Of a stretch of DNA of 64,000 nt, positions 9,075 through 17,461 are shown piece after piece. Position 1 is the first letter of the stretch. Every line of letters begins with the position of its first letter. The notes under the pieces are model-generated. The model saw nothing but the letters and a program-made list of their open reading frames with translations. It ran no database searches and was not told the origin of the DNA. Position numbers and translations under genes: made by a program. Origin of the DNA: Shinella sp. PSBB067 (GTDB taxonomy: Bacteria; Pseudomonadota; Alphaproteobacteria; Rhizobiales; Rhizobiaceae); the NCBI RefSeq assembly GCF_016839145.1, contig NZ_CP069305.1, positions 44,568-108,567 of the forward strand, read 5' to 3'.

Positions 9075-9635
9075 ATGAATTTGAATGCTGGTGAGATGGA
9101 ATTTGCGAGGATAATTCTCGGAAACTCCGATGTAGGGGCGATTCCTATAAATACAATAAAGCGCATAGCCGTAAGTGTTAGCATAAACGAATATCCAGTT
9201 TTGGTGATATGGACAAGCACTATAAGTGACAATAAATTTAGATGCGGGGTTCTTTGTAATGATGAACTAGAAATTTCATTCTTGGAGTGCAGATCGTCAT
9301 ATCTTCAAAATAGCGGATTTTGTTACGCATCTACGAAAATAATCATCCCAGAGAAAATACACCTATGGGCCAGAAGTTTTTTCCCTACTGCGTATCGATC
9401 TATTATTTTGATTGTTAACGGGAGAATGTCCCCGCGGCAATCATTGAGGTTGCTACGAAACGCAACAAAGTGCCTGCATCCAGGGGGAAGCATATTGCAT
9501 GTATCTAAGGGGCTTTGGTGTCCAATAACTGAAAAGCTCAGGAGTCGCATGCAGTTGACGTCTGATAGGCTTCATGTTGATTTTTCGCAGATTGTGCCGA
9601 TATCTCTTTATAAGCTAAGTAAATTAAGGAGGTAG
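9075..9635 (+). CDS. Hypothetical protein in AT-rich DNA
   Basis: A 186-residue frame with clearly lower GC and different codon use from everything around it (many ATA, AAT and TTA codons). I do not recognise the protein. The stretch ATKCLHPGGSILHVSKG resembles the post-motif region of class I methyltransferases (LRPGG...), but no SAM-binding glycine motif precedes it, so it could be a methyltransferase remnant. There is no membrane segment and only a weak ribosome site. The composition points to horizontal acquisition. It could also be non-coding. Confidence 0.45.
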   Translation: MNLNAGEMEFARIILGNSDVGAIPINTIKRIAVSVSINEYPVLVIWTSTISDNKFRCGVLCNDELEISFLECRSSYLQNSGFCYASTKIIIPEKIHLWARSFFPTAYRSIILIVNGRMSPRQSLRLLRNATKCLHPGGSILHVSKGLWCPITEKLRSRMQLTSDRLHVDFSQIVPISLYKLSKLRR

Positions 9636-9867
9636 TTTCTTAATTGCTGTACGAAGTAATTATATTTTAGTGTTTATTTATTTTATTTAAATATTAACTC
9701 GTACCTTATTGAGGTGTATTGGAAAGAAATCATCATGTTGATTTGAAGGCGGCTCCGCTTGAGCCCGGCAGGTCGACGACAGACATCTCGCACTCTTGAG
9801 CGCCGTGTGGCCTGATCAATGAACTAACCTGGCCAGCTGCCTCCCAACCTTGATCGAGGAAAATGAA
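9636..9867. other. AT-rich then normal-GC intergenic stretch
   Basis: The first 80 bases are very AT-rich, with runs of TTTATTTATTTTATTTAAAT; composition then returns to the local norm. No gene, strong hairpin or metal-type dyad is visible before the P-type ATPase. Confidence 0.4.
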
Positions 9868-11760
9868 ATGACGACGGTGAAGTTGGTTGAAAATGTGGCG
9901 CCGGGGCCTGGGGATGCGAGCTTCTTGAACCTCATGACCCCCGAGCGATGGATCGAGATCGGCCGTATCTTGCTGACAGGTGCGGTAGCCCTTCTATACT
10001 GGCAGCAGCTCGTGCCGCTCTACCTGTTGTGGGCTGCAGTGGCGCTTGGACTTTATCCGCTCGTCAAGACCGGCCTCATTGACCTGTTCACCGAACGCAA
10101 GATCGGCACGGAGATCTTCGTGACGATCGCTACCTTGGTTGCGGTTTTCGGAGGCGAGACGGTGGCCGGCGCGGTGCTGATGGTCATAATCCTGATCGCG
10201 GAGTTCATTGCCGAGCTGAACACGGACCGGGCGCGCGCCTCGATCAAGTCGCTCATCGGTTCCGTTCCCCAGACGGCGCTGGTGCGCGAAGGCAGCGCCG
10301 AGCGTATCGTGCCCATCGGGGCCGTGAAACCCGGCCAGGTCGTGCTTGTGCGCACCGGCGAGAAGATCCCTGTCGACGGCGTGGTCGTCTCCGGCAGCGC
10401 AGCGGTCAACCAAGCGCCGATCACCGGCGAAAGCGTGCCCCAAGACAAGACCGAGGGCGCACAGGTTTTCGCCGGGACCATCGTGGAGGCCGGTGCGATC
10501 GACGTGCGCACCGACAAGGTCGGCGGCGAAACGATCTTCTCGCGCATCATAGCGCTGGTCGAGGATGCCGAATCCGAGCGGGCGCCGGTGCAGAAGCTCG
10601 CCGATCGCGTCGCGAGCTGGCTCATCCCGGTCGTGCTGGTCTTTCTCATCGGCGTGTTCCTGATCACACGGGACGTGTCCAAGGTGGTGACGCTGCTGAT
10701 CTTCACTTCGCCGGCCGAACTCGGCCTCGCCACCCCCCTCGTGATGATCGCGGCCATCGCGCGCGCGGCGCGCACCGGCATCTTGATCAAAGGCGGTCTC
10801 TATCTCGAACTGCTGGCCAAGGCCGATGCCGTGGTCTTCGATAAGACCGGAACGCTGACGGCCAACAAGCCCGAGGTCGTCCGTGTCGAGTCGTTCGATC
10901 CGGTGGTCGGGGAGGAAGAGCTTCTGCGTCTCGCCGCCAGCGCCGACCGGCGTTCGGCCCATCCGCTCGCCAAGGCTGTCGTGCAAGGCGCGGCCAGTCG
11001 CGGCATCAATGTGCCGGAGCCGGCGAGTTTTGAGCAATTGCAGGCGCGCGGCGTCAAGGCGACGGTGGAGGGGCGGGCGGTGCTGGTCGGCAATCCCGCG
11101 CTGCTGACCGAAGCGGGCGTCGCGGTCGATCGGAGGCCGGAGGATGTCGGCCGTACGCCGGTGCATGTCGCCATCGACGGCACGCTGGCAGGCATCATCT
11201 ATATCTCCGACACGCTTCGGCCGGGTGCGCGCGAGGCGATCACCGCGCTCAAGGAAAGCGGCGTCAAACGCATCGTCATGCTGACCGGAGACAATGCCGC
11301 AACCGCCAAGGCGATCGCCGCGGACCTCGGCGTGGACGAGATCAAGGCGGACCTGATGCCGGAGGACAAGGTCGCGGCTATTGCGGAACTGCAGAAGAAG
11401 GGCCTCAAGGTCGCCATGGTCGGCGACGGCGTCAATGATGCGCCGGCGCTGGCGCGTGCCGAAGTCGGCATCGCCATGGGCGGCGGGGGAACGCAGGCCG
11501 CGCTCGAAGCCGCCGACATCGCACTGATGACGGACGACCTCGGCAAGATCGTCGCGGCACGCAACATTGCCCGCCGCTCTTACCGCACGATCCAGGAGAA
11601 CCTCTGGGTCGGCGTCGGCGTGGTGCATGTGCTCGGCATTACCGCGGCGCTGATGGGCTGGATCGGCCCGATCCAGGCCGCGTTCATTCATCTTGGACCG
11701 GACGTGCTGGTATTCTTGAACTCGGTAAAGCTGCTGCGTGTCCGCATCCATGGCGTATAG
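9868..11760 (+). CDS. P1B-type heavy-metal P-type ATPase with SPA in place of CPC/SPC
   Basis: A 630-residue cation-transporting ATPase. It has the actuator TGES (residues 186-189), the phosphorylation site DKTGT at 325, the HP dipeptide of the N-domain at 365 and GDGVND in the P-domain, plus about six to eight membrane segments. There is no N-terminal metal-binding domain. The membrane motif that normally reads CPC or SPC is SPA (residues 281-283) followed by ELGLATP, so the transported ion cannot be read from the usual key and the cysteine ligand is absent. The ATG at 9868 is preferred over an upstream TTG because GAGGA sits seven bases before it. It lies at the edge of the metal cluster; cobalt/nickel/zinc export is a guess. 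Confidence 0.88.
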   Translation: MTTVKLVENVAPGPGDASFLNLMTPERWIEIGRILLTGAVALLYWQQLVPLYLLWAAVALGLYPLVKTGLIDLFTERKIGTEIFVTIATLVAVFGGETVAGAVLMVIILIAEFIAELNTDRARASIKSLIGSVPQTALVREGSAERIVPIGAVKPGQVVLVRTGEKIPVDGVVVSGSAAVNQAPITGESVPQDKTEGAQVFAGTIVEAGAIDVRTDKVGGETIFSRIIALVEDAESERAPVQKLADRVASWLIPVVLVFLIGVFLITRDVSKVVTLLIFTSPAELGLATPLVMIAAIARAARTGILIKGGLYLELLAKADAVVFDKTGTLTANKPEVVRVESFDPVVGEEELLRLAASADRRSAHPLAKAVVQGAASRGINVPEPASFEQLQARGVKATVEGRAVLVGNPALLTEAGVAVDRRPEDVGRTPVHVAIDGTLAGIIYISDTLRPGAREAITALKESGVKRIVMLTGDNAATAKAIAADLGVDEIKADLMPEDKVAAIAELQKKGLKVAMVGDGVNDAPALARAEVGIAMGGGGTQAALEAADIALMTDDLGKIVAARNIARRSYRTIQENLWVGVGVVHVLGITAALMGWIGPIQAAFIHLGPDVLVFLNSVKLLRVRIHGV

Positions 11761-11776
11761 CCTATAGTGCCGTGCA

Positions 11777-11803
11777 GGCCGGGTTTCGCTTCGAAATCCG
11801 GCC
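11777..11803. terminator. Hairpin between convergent genes
   Basis: A 12-base stem (GGCCGGGTTTCG with its near-perfect complement, one G-T pair) and a three-base loop sit between the ATPase stop and the penicillin-binding-protein stop. There is no T-run, so it may be a weak bidirectional terminator. Confidence 0.45.
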
Positions 11804-11824
11804 GGAGGGGCAACATGCCCAGCC

Positions 11825-13594
11825 TCAGAAGTTTTGCACCAGGAAGTCCGACGGCTCGTATATGCCGCTAAAGTATTGCGAACCCCAGGCGTTCTGGGCG
11901 ACGGTGCGAGGGAAGGGGTCGTTTGGCGGGGCCCAGGTGGGTGAGCCGAGAAGCAAGGGCAGGACGCGCGCCATGATCGTGCCCGTCACCGGCACGGCGT
12001 TCCAGCCGGATGTCCGGAAGCCGTACGTTTCGGGAAGCGGCTTGGGTTCGTCGAGGATGGTGAGAAAGAGGTATCGCGGCTTGTTGGCCGGTGCGACGCC
12101 CATGAAGGCGGTGAGCACGCGGTCGCTGGAATAGGCGCCGTTCACCACCTTTTCCGATGTGCCCGTCTTGCCGCCAATGAAATAACCGGGCACGTCGGCT
12201 TTCTTGGCAGATCCCACTTCGGCGTTCAGCCGCATCAGGAAACGGAGTGCCTCTCCGGTCTGAGGGGTGACGACCTTGCGGCGAATGATGCGCGGGTCGA
12301 GCGCCGCGCCCTTCATAAGGGTTGGGCGAATGAGGTCGCCACCATTCACCAGCGCCGCAATGCCCATGGCGGCTTGGAGCGGGGTGACGGCGATGCCGTG
12401 CCCGAAGGCGGCGGTGGCCGTTGTGATTTCTCCCCAGCGGGCGGGCAGGATGGGCTGCGCGTTTTCCGGCAATTCGGTGGTCAGGCGCTCGAACTGGCCG
12501 AGGGACTTAAGAAACGCCTGGTGGCGTTGTGTGCCGACGGCGAGCGCCATGCGGCCCATCGCGATGTTCGAGGAGTGGATGAAGGATTCGGGCAAGTTCA
12601 GCGGGCGGTTCTGCCCGCGATAGTCGCGGATTGCCATCCGACCGAAGCGGAGCGGCTGGCTGGCGTCGAGCACCGAAGAAAGGTTGAAGACGCCGGAATC
12701 GAGCGCCATGGCCGTCGTCATCGCCTTGAAGGTCGAGCCCATCTCATAGGTGCCGACATTGATGCGGTTGATGCGGTCGGATTTCAGGGCGTCGGCCGGC
12801 GAATTCGGATCGAAATCCGGCAAGGAGGCGAGCGCAATCACCTCTCCGTTCGTTACGTCCATGATGAGGCCGGCCGCGGCGATGGCCGAGAATTTCTCCA
12901 CCGCCTTCTTGAGTTCCTCGGTGAGCATGAATTGCGCCCGCAGATCGACGCTCAGTGCGACCGGTTCGAGCGCGCTGCTGTCCGGGCTGAGGCCGACCTC
13001 TCGAAGCTCCTGCAGCCCCTGACCGTCGATCCACTTCTCCATGCCGGCAACGCCGATATTGTCGGTGTTGACAGATCCAAGGACGTGGGCGGCAAGATTG
13101 CCGTTCGGATAGAGCCGCAGGGTTTCCTCGCGATAGGCGACGGCCGGCAGGCCGAGGTTCCAGACGCGGTCGCGCTGCGCCACCGAAACCTGCCGCTTGA
13201 TCCAGACGAAGCCGCGGTCGCTGTCGAGCCGCTTGTAGAGCTCGGAGGCGTTTAGCTCGGGAAAGACAGAGGTCAGCCCTTCCACCGTTTCGTCCACATC
13301 CAGCAGGCGGCGGGGCTCGGCGAATATAGAGGCGGCGGGGATGTCCATCGCCAGGACTACGCCGTTGCGGTCGATGATGTTGGGCCGTGCATAGGATGGC
13401 GGCATCAGCGACATCACGCTCGGCGGCGGCGCTTGCAGGCCGAGATAGGTCAGCCGCGCGAAGATGGCGGCATAGACCAGACCAAGGATAAAGAAGGCAA
13501 TGAGGAAGCGTCCCTTGTATATGCGGCCGGCCATGCGGCGGCGCTTGCGGAACGGCTTCAACGGAGTCTTGGAGGGATAGAGGCGCATCGTCAT
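11825..13594 (-). CDS. Class B penicillin-binding protein (FtsI/PBP2 family)
   Basis: A 589-residue peptidoglycan transpeptidase. It has an N-terminal basic cytoplasmic tail and one membrane segment (residues about 28-50), a PBP dimerisation region starting near the IIDRNGVVLA block, and the transpeptidase domain with STFK (serine 287), SSN and KTGTS. This is the FtsI-type order and it should act in the periplasm on septal or lateral wall. The start at MTMRLYPSK has GGAG eight bases upstream; open sequence further upstream belongs to the next gene. Not located in a division cluster, so it is probably an accessory paralogue rather than the essential FtsI. Confidence 0.9.
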   Translation of the reverse strand: MTMRLYPSKTPLKPFRKRRRMAGRIYKGRFLIAFFILGLVYAAIFARLTYLGLQAPPPSVMSLMPPSYARPNIIDRNGVVLAMDIPAASIFAEPRRLLDVDETVEGLTSVFPELNASELYKRLDSDRGFVWIKRQVSVAQRDRVWNLGLPAVAYREETLRLYPNGNLAAHVLGSVNTDNIGVAGMEKWIDGQGLQELREVGLSPDSSALEPVALSVDLRAQFMLTEELKKAVEKFSAIAAAGLIMDVTNGEVIALASLPDFDPNSPADALKSDRINRINVGTYEMGSTFKAMTTAMALDSGVFNLSSVLDASQPLRFGRMAIRDYRGQNRPLNLPESFIHSSNIAMGRMALAVGTQRHQAFLKSLGQFERLTTELPENAQPILPARWGEITTATAAFGHGIAVTPLQAAMGIAALVNGGDLIRPTLMKGAALDPRIIRRKVVTPQTGEALRFLMRLNAEVGSAKKADVPGYFIGGKTGTSEKVVNGAYSSDRVLTAFMGVAPANKPRYLFLTILDEPKPLPETYGFRTSGWNAVPVTGTIMARVLPLLLGSPTWAPPNDPFPRTVAQNAWGSQYFSGIYEPSDFLVQNF

Positions 13595-13658
13595 GCCGAA
13601 ATCTCCGAATGAAGCCATGCTGGCCATACAGCCGGGAGCAGGAGGTTCATTCGATCGC

Positions 13659-14315
13659 TCATCGCCGGGCGACCTTGTAAACGGAGGCCGGGGGGAAGTT
13701 CCGAACCACCGTGCCGACCCTTTCGGCTTGAAGACCGAGACGATCGAGAATGACCGTCGGAATCGGACATCTCCACCCATACGTGAACTGGAAGAGGCAA
13801 GCGCTTGGATCGAGCAGCGCAAAGGCACCCCGTACGATACGGAAGACTTTCCTCCGGGGCATGGCAAGCAGCGGGAGGCCGCTCACGGCGGCGCCGTGCA
13901 GGGGAAAGTCGGAGCGGGTATGCCAGAGGCGGCCTGCGTACAGGCAAATGATTTTAGCTGCCGGAAATCGCTCCTTCAGGCTGGCGGCGAAGTCGTGGCC
14001 GAACTCGACGAGCGTCAGATCCTCCTGGCGCACACCGCGGTGTATGAGCATTCGCGTGAAGACACCCGTGCCCGGACCAAGTTCCAGCACGGGTCCGTAG
14101 GCCGGATCGACATGGCGGGTTATCAGGGCGGAAAGCCTGTCACTCGAGGGTACCAGCGATCCAACCCTTGCTGGGTCGGTCATCCATTCTTTGTAAAAAG
14201 CTGCCGTATCCGAGAACGAGATACTGGCCGTTTTGCCTTGCTTGATTGTCATGGGGGTGCACGGAGCTACTGAGAAAATGGCATACGGTGACGTGGGGTG
14301 AAATATGGCCTTCAC
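13659..14315 (-). CDS. SAM-dependent methyltransferase, PmtA-like (phospholipid N-methyltransferase)
   Basis: A class I methyltransferase of about 200-218 residues with the SAM motif VLELGPGTGVFTRMLIHRG. Length and wording resemble rhizobial phosphatidylethanolamine N-methyltransferase PmtA, which makes phosphatidylcholine. I choose the GTG at 14315 because it overlaps the stop of the transglycosylase gene (GTGA) and has GGAG seven bases upstream. An ATG at 14252 (MTIKQGK) would give a 197-residue protein closer to family length and remains possible. Head group specificity cannot be read from sequence alone. Confidence 0.78.
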   Translation of the reverse strand: MKAIFHPTSPYAIFSVAPCTPMTIKQGKTASISFSDTAAFYKEWMTDPARVGSLVPSSDRLSALITRHVDPAYGPVLELGPGTGVFTRMLIHRGVRQEDLTLVEFGHDFAASLKERFPAAKIICLYAGRLWHTRSDFPLHGAAVSGLPLLAMPRRKVFRIVRGAFALLDPSACLFQFTYGWRCPIPTVILDRLGLQAERVGTVVRNFPPASVYKVARR

Positions 14316-15631
14316 GGGGTTTCTCCGTCTTTCCGGCCTGCTGAACTTCGGCGCAGCGACTGAAGGATTTGTTTCGTGGGAAAGCCATCGGCAAGCCTGC
14401 CCTCGCGTTTCTGGTAGCGAATGAGTGCGAGGCGCGATTTGGCCCCGAGCCGCCCATCGATCTCACCTACGTCGTAGCCTCGCTCGCTCAGCAGCTTTTG
14501 TAGTTCTCGCCGCTCAACCTGAGAAAGCGGTGCTATGTCGGCCGGCCATGCCGCGGTAAACGACGCTCCGCCCGATACTCGGTCCGCCAAATGGGCGACG
14601 GAAAGAGCATAACTGTCCGAGTTATTGTAGCGCTTGATGACGTCGAAGTTGCGCAGCAACAGGAAAGCGGGGCCTCTGCCGCCGGCTGGTAGGTAAAACC
14701 GGGCGCTGTCGCCCGGTCGGGGAAAGGCTTTACCGTCCACCCGTATGGCGCCGAGCCTTTGCCACTCTTGCATTGTCATCCGTCTCGCGGCCCACGCTGA
14801 CGCGTAGTCGAAGGTCTTTGGCAGGCGGACTTCATATCCCCAGGCCTCGCCGTGCCTCCAGCCGCTCTTCGACAGATAGTTGGCGGACGACGCGAGTGCA
14901 TCGGGCACGGAGGACCAGATATCAGCCCGCCCGTCCCCCTCGAAATCCACGGCATAATTGACGAAGCTAGACGGCATGAACTGGGTCTGGCCCATGGCGC
15001 CTGCCCAGGAACCAACCATCCGGTCGGATCGAACGTGACCGTCTCGCACGATTTCGAGGGCGGTCATCAACTCTCGCCGGAAATAGGCGCCGCGGTAGTT
15101 CTCGTGCGCCAAGGTCGCGAGCGCATGCAACACGTTGCTTCCACCCATGAAGCCACCGTAGTTCGTCTCAATGCCCCAGATAGAGACGAGAATTTCCGCT
15201 GGCACGCCGTAGGCTTCTTCGATGCGTGCCAGTGCATTGTTCCATTCAATGGACTTGGCCCGCCCGCTTGCGATACGCTTCGTGTTGACGCGCTTCTCGA
15301 TGTAGTTCTGAACGGTTGCAAGTGTTTCGGGCTGCGTTGTTGAGGATTCGATGACCTTCGGGATGATCTTGAAGCCGGCGAAAGCCTGCTCGAACAGGTC
15401 GCGTGGAATCCTGCGAGATTTTGCCTCGGTCCAGAGGTCCGCCAGATATGCGCCTTGGCCGCCTGAAGTGGCCATGACAGGACCAGCTGCCAACGAAAGG
15501 GCAGCGGCGAGAGTGAGAACGGTCAGCGTGCTTGCGGGGTTTCTGGGACTGTTCTCCGGCGCAGATGCCTGGCCGGCAGGGGGAGTCGCGCGTGCGTATG
15601 CACGGCTCTTACGAGCGTGTTTGGTAAACAT
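14312..15631 (-). CDS. Lytic murein transglycosylase (MltB family) with peptidoglycan-binding domain
   Basis: A 439-residue periplasmic enzyme that cleaves the glycan backbone of peptidoglycan. After an N-terminal export signal (hydrophobic stretch near residues 35-55) comes the SLT_2 domain with VSIWGIETNYG, where the glutamate is catalytic, and AGAMGQTQFMPSSF. The C-terminal 70 residues (VERRELQKLLSERGYDVGEIDGRLG) are a PG_binding_1 domain. It is coupled by four bases to the methyltransferase gene downstream and is followed by a class B PBP, making a small envelope-gene group. Confidence 0.9.
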   Translation of the reverse strand: MFTKHARKSRAYARATPPAGQASAPENSPRNPASTLTVLTLAAALSLAAGPVMATSGGQGAYLADLWTEAKSRRIPRDLFEQAFAGFKIIPKVIESSTTQPETLATVQNYIEKRVNTKRIASGRAKSIEWNNALARIEEAYGVPAEILVSIWGIETNYGGFMGGSNVLHALATLAHENYRGAYFRRELMTALEIVRDGHVRSDRMVGSWAGAMGQTQFMPSSFVNYAVDFEGDGRADIWSSVPDALASSANYLSKSGWRHGEAWGYEVRLPKTFDYASAWAARRMTMQEWQRLGAIRVDGKAFPRPGDSARFYLPAGGRGPAFLLLRNFDVIKRYNNSDSYALSVAHLADRVSGGASFTAAWPADIAPLSQVERRELQKLLSERGYDVGEIDGRLGAKSRLALIRYQKREGRLADGFPTKQILQSLRRSSAGRKDGETP

Positions 15632-15716
15632 GGATCAATCCGCTTTGCTGGTGACTGCAGGTTGAGCAGGCGTTTCGGCAAGGGAAGCGGTAGAGACCGA
15701 AGAACTTCGAGTGGAG

Positions 15717-16115
15717 CTACGCTTCCCGTGAAGGCCGTAGCGTGCGGGGTGGACGAAGGAATTCGTAAGGCGCGTTGCCGCCGTCGGCAGCTTCGAGCAC
15801 CCCATACCAAGCTTTTCCGAATGACCTCGCCTTCAGCGGAACACCTGCTGTCAGGTTTGGCGTTTCGTGCAAGTGCTCGGCACTGTTATGAGCGTGGAGC
15901 GCGCCCGACGCACGCTTGTCCTTGCCGTCGGTCTCGTGGCTGTGCCGCAGAAAGGCTCCGGCCATGTCGGACGGCCGCTCGTCATGCAACGATAGTTCGA
16001 CGAAGGAGACTGCAGGGCGGAAATCGCGGCCGTTCTGATGTGGCAATAGCCAGCTGAACGCCATCGCGAGCGCGATGACGGCAGACAGGACGGTTGTGTG
16101 GAGCCGGCTCGACAT
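15717..16115 (-). CDS. Small exported His-rich protein with HLHETP and C-terminal LRPPR motif
   Basis: A 132-residue protein with one N-terminal hydrophobic segment (residues about 8-26) and a central histidine-containing part (FLRHSHETDGKDK, ALHAHNSAEHLHETP). It ends in YEFLRPPRTLRPSREA. It is a close relative of the protein at 8351-8710 and a more distant one of those at 20312, 30053 and 30495. It lies 62 bases downstream of the anchor-type protein gene 16178-16687 on the same strand and is probably co-transcribed. Likely periplasmic metal binding is inferred from the histidines and context; no described function is known to me. Confidence 0.7.
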   Translation of the reverse strand: MSSRLHTTVLSAVIALAMAFSWLLPHQNGRDFRPAVSFVELSLHDERPSDMAGAFLRHSHETDGKDKRASGALHAHNSAEHLHETPNLTAGVPLKARSFGKAWYGVLEAADGGNAPYEFLRPPRTLRPSREA

Positions 16116-16177
16116 GTTTAACAGCTACTCACCGAAATCTTAAGAATTTGTTGCTTCAATGCCGCCTTCGATTTCAA

Positions 16178-16687
16178 TTATTGGCTATGAGCGTGCCATC
16201 GTAGCGTCCGAAAATTCCCTCGCGTCTCAAAACTCAAAACGGTCGGGACTGAGGTCTCGTTTCGAAAATCCCACCCGATATGGCCGGTCATGGGCGATAC
16301 CACGGTGCCGTTGTCTGTTCTGATATCCCGCCCGGCCTCATAGAGCTGTTCCCGATTGCCCTGGCGTCCACGCAATCTAAACGACAGGCCTTTTTCTCGC
16401 GCTTTCCAACTAAATGACGCTTGTTCTCCTTCCGTCATCTCCATCTCGATCTCGGCGAGGGCTCCGCCGTCAAGCGAAATATCCACACTGCGAGACAAGA
16501 CAGGCGCGCGCACATGCGCCGCTTCCAATCTTATTGGTGAGCCTGCTTCTAATCTCCTCCAACTGGCAACATCGGAAGGGGGAGTGTGGGAACCCACGTC
16601 GTGCGGGAGCAGCGAGAAGCTCCACAACGTCGCGAGGAACACGGTTAGGCAGGAGGTGAGGGAAATGGCAAATTCGTTTCGCATCAT
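16178..16687 (-). CDS. Membrane-anchored beta-domain protein, divergent relative of the 'transmembrane anchor' family
   Basis: A 169-residue protein with an N-terminal membrane segment (residues 7-27) and a periplasmic domain. The domain parallels the C-terminal part of the anchor proteins at 18846 and 31661: EMTEGEQASFSWKAR versus GAEVKLVM...NFTW, then a glutamate/tyrosine block, GHIGWDFRNET versus GNHGWFWRNRT, and a terminal VLSFETRGNFRTLR. It lacks their IDPTGVG linker. The start offers two consecutive ATGs with AGGAGG just upstream. Probably in an operon with the His-rich gene 15717-16115. Function unknown. Confidence 0.65.
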   Translation of the reverse strand: MMRNEFAISLTSCLTVFLATLWSFSLLPHDVGSHTPPSDVASWRRLEAGSPIRLEAAHVRAPVLSRSVDISLDGGALAEIEMEMTEGEQASFSWKAREKGLSFRLRGRQGNREQLYEAGRDIRTDNGTVVSPMTGHIGWDFRNETSVPTVLSFETRGNFRTLRWHAHSQ

Positions 16688-16689
16688 CC

Positions 16690-16708
16690 TATCCTCCTAG
16701 AGAGGATA
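16690..16708. promoter_or_regulatory. TATCC-N9-GGATA palindrome, copy 2
   Basis: An exact TATCC-N9-GGATA dyad three bases before the minus-strand gene start and about 80 bases before the plus-strand gene at 16790. On the minus strand half of it coincides with the AGGAGG ribosome site, so one arm could be fortuitous. Confidence 0.45.
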
Positions 16709-16789
16709 TTTCATCTATTGTTAAGCTCTTGCACATTACCGTCGGGGGTGCAACCGGGACCTGTCAGCTATTGGCAAGGAGAGAAACAC

Positions 16790-17287
16790 ATGTGGAAGCA
16801 CGCCTTGATCGGAACCTGGTGTGCTGTGCTCTGTTTAAGCGCAGTCTACCTCGGGGCGACATATTCCCCGCGAGAAAGGAGCGTAGAACCCCAGTTTCCG
16901 GTTCTTTCTGAGCACCACATTATCAGCTTGGAGCCGATGACCGTCCCGATTGTCCGAGAGGGACAGTTGAAGGGCTATGTCGTTGCCGAGGTGTCGCTCA
17001 CAGCAAACGATGAAGCGTGGCATGGGCGCAAATTTCCAACGATAGAAATGTCGGATCAACTGATGACCACCCTGCAAACTTTGCCAGTGATGGCAGATCC
17101 AAACTTTGATCTGAAGGAAGTCCGAGCCGGAATTGTCGCGAAGATGAACGAGCGATTTGGGGCCGAGGCGTTTTACCAAGCGGTTCTTGCGAGGCTGGAA
17201 TTCCTATCGGTGGCCGACATCGAAAAAACTCGAAACCCCGAAATCTATCGGGTCAAGTCGACGTCCATTGCAAAACAGCCCGCGTGA
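16790..17287 (+). CDS. Single-pass periplasmic protein of unknown function
   Basis: A 165-residue protein with an N-terminal membrane segment (ALIGTWCAVLCLSAVYLGA) and a periplasmic domain. The pattern LEPMTVPIVREGQLKGYVVAEVSLTA, an amphipathic helix with IVAKMNERFG, and AVLARLEFLSVADIEKTR recalls the FliL fold in layout, but the match is weak. Start chosen at the ATG with AAGGAGAG seven bases upstream. It lies between the divergent anchor-type gene and mntH, and shares the intergenic region that holds a TATCC-N9-GGATA dyad. Function not recognised. Confidence 0.6.
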   Translation: MWKHALIGTWCAVLCLSAVYLGATYSPRERSVEPQFPVLSEHHIISLEPMTVPIVREGQLKGYVVAEVSLTANDEAWHGRKFPTIEMSDQLMTTLQTLPVMADPNFDLKEVRAGIVAKMNERFGAEAFYQAVLARLEFLSVADIEKTRNPEIYRVKSTSIAKQPA

Positions 17288-17420
17288 GCGGCAGTCTGAT
17301 CATATTGCCGTATGCCTATGCAGATTGTTTGCCGTTGTCAGCGGCGCGCCTGGATTTCAGTAAGTTCAAGCGATGCCGCTGGCCTTCGTACATGAGGGCT
17401 TGCTATTGATACCTAAAGAT

Positions 17421-17445
17421 GCGAATGATTTGCAATTGCATTCGC
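17421..17445. promoter_or_regulatory. Candidate Fur-family (Mur-type) manganese box before mntH
   Basis: GCGAATG and CATTCGC form perfect inverted arms around an 11-base centre that itself contains part of the palindrome TGCAATTGCA (17431-17440). It lies 16 bases before the mntH start. Rhizobial Mn uptake genes are known to be controlled by the Fur-family protein Mur through TGCAA-rich dyads, and this fits that pattern. Confidence 0.6.
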
Positions 17446-17461
17446 AAAAGGGAGGCTGCTC

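Noticed and set aside
16690..16708. Dyad copy 2 as certain operator
   Set aside because: One arm coincides with the AGGAGG ribosome site of the minus-strand gene, so I keep it only with reduced confidence.
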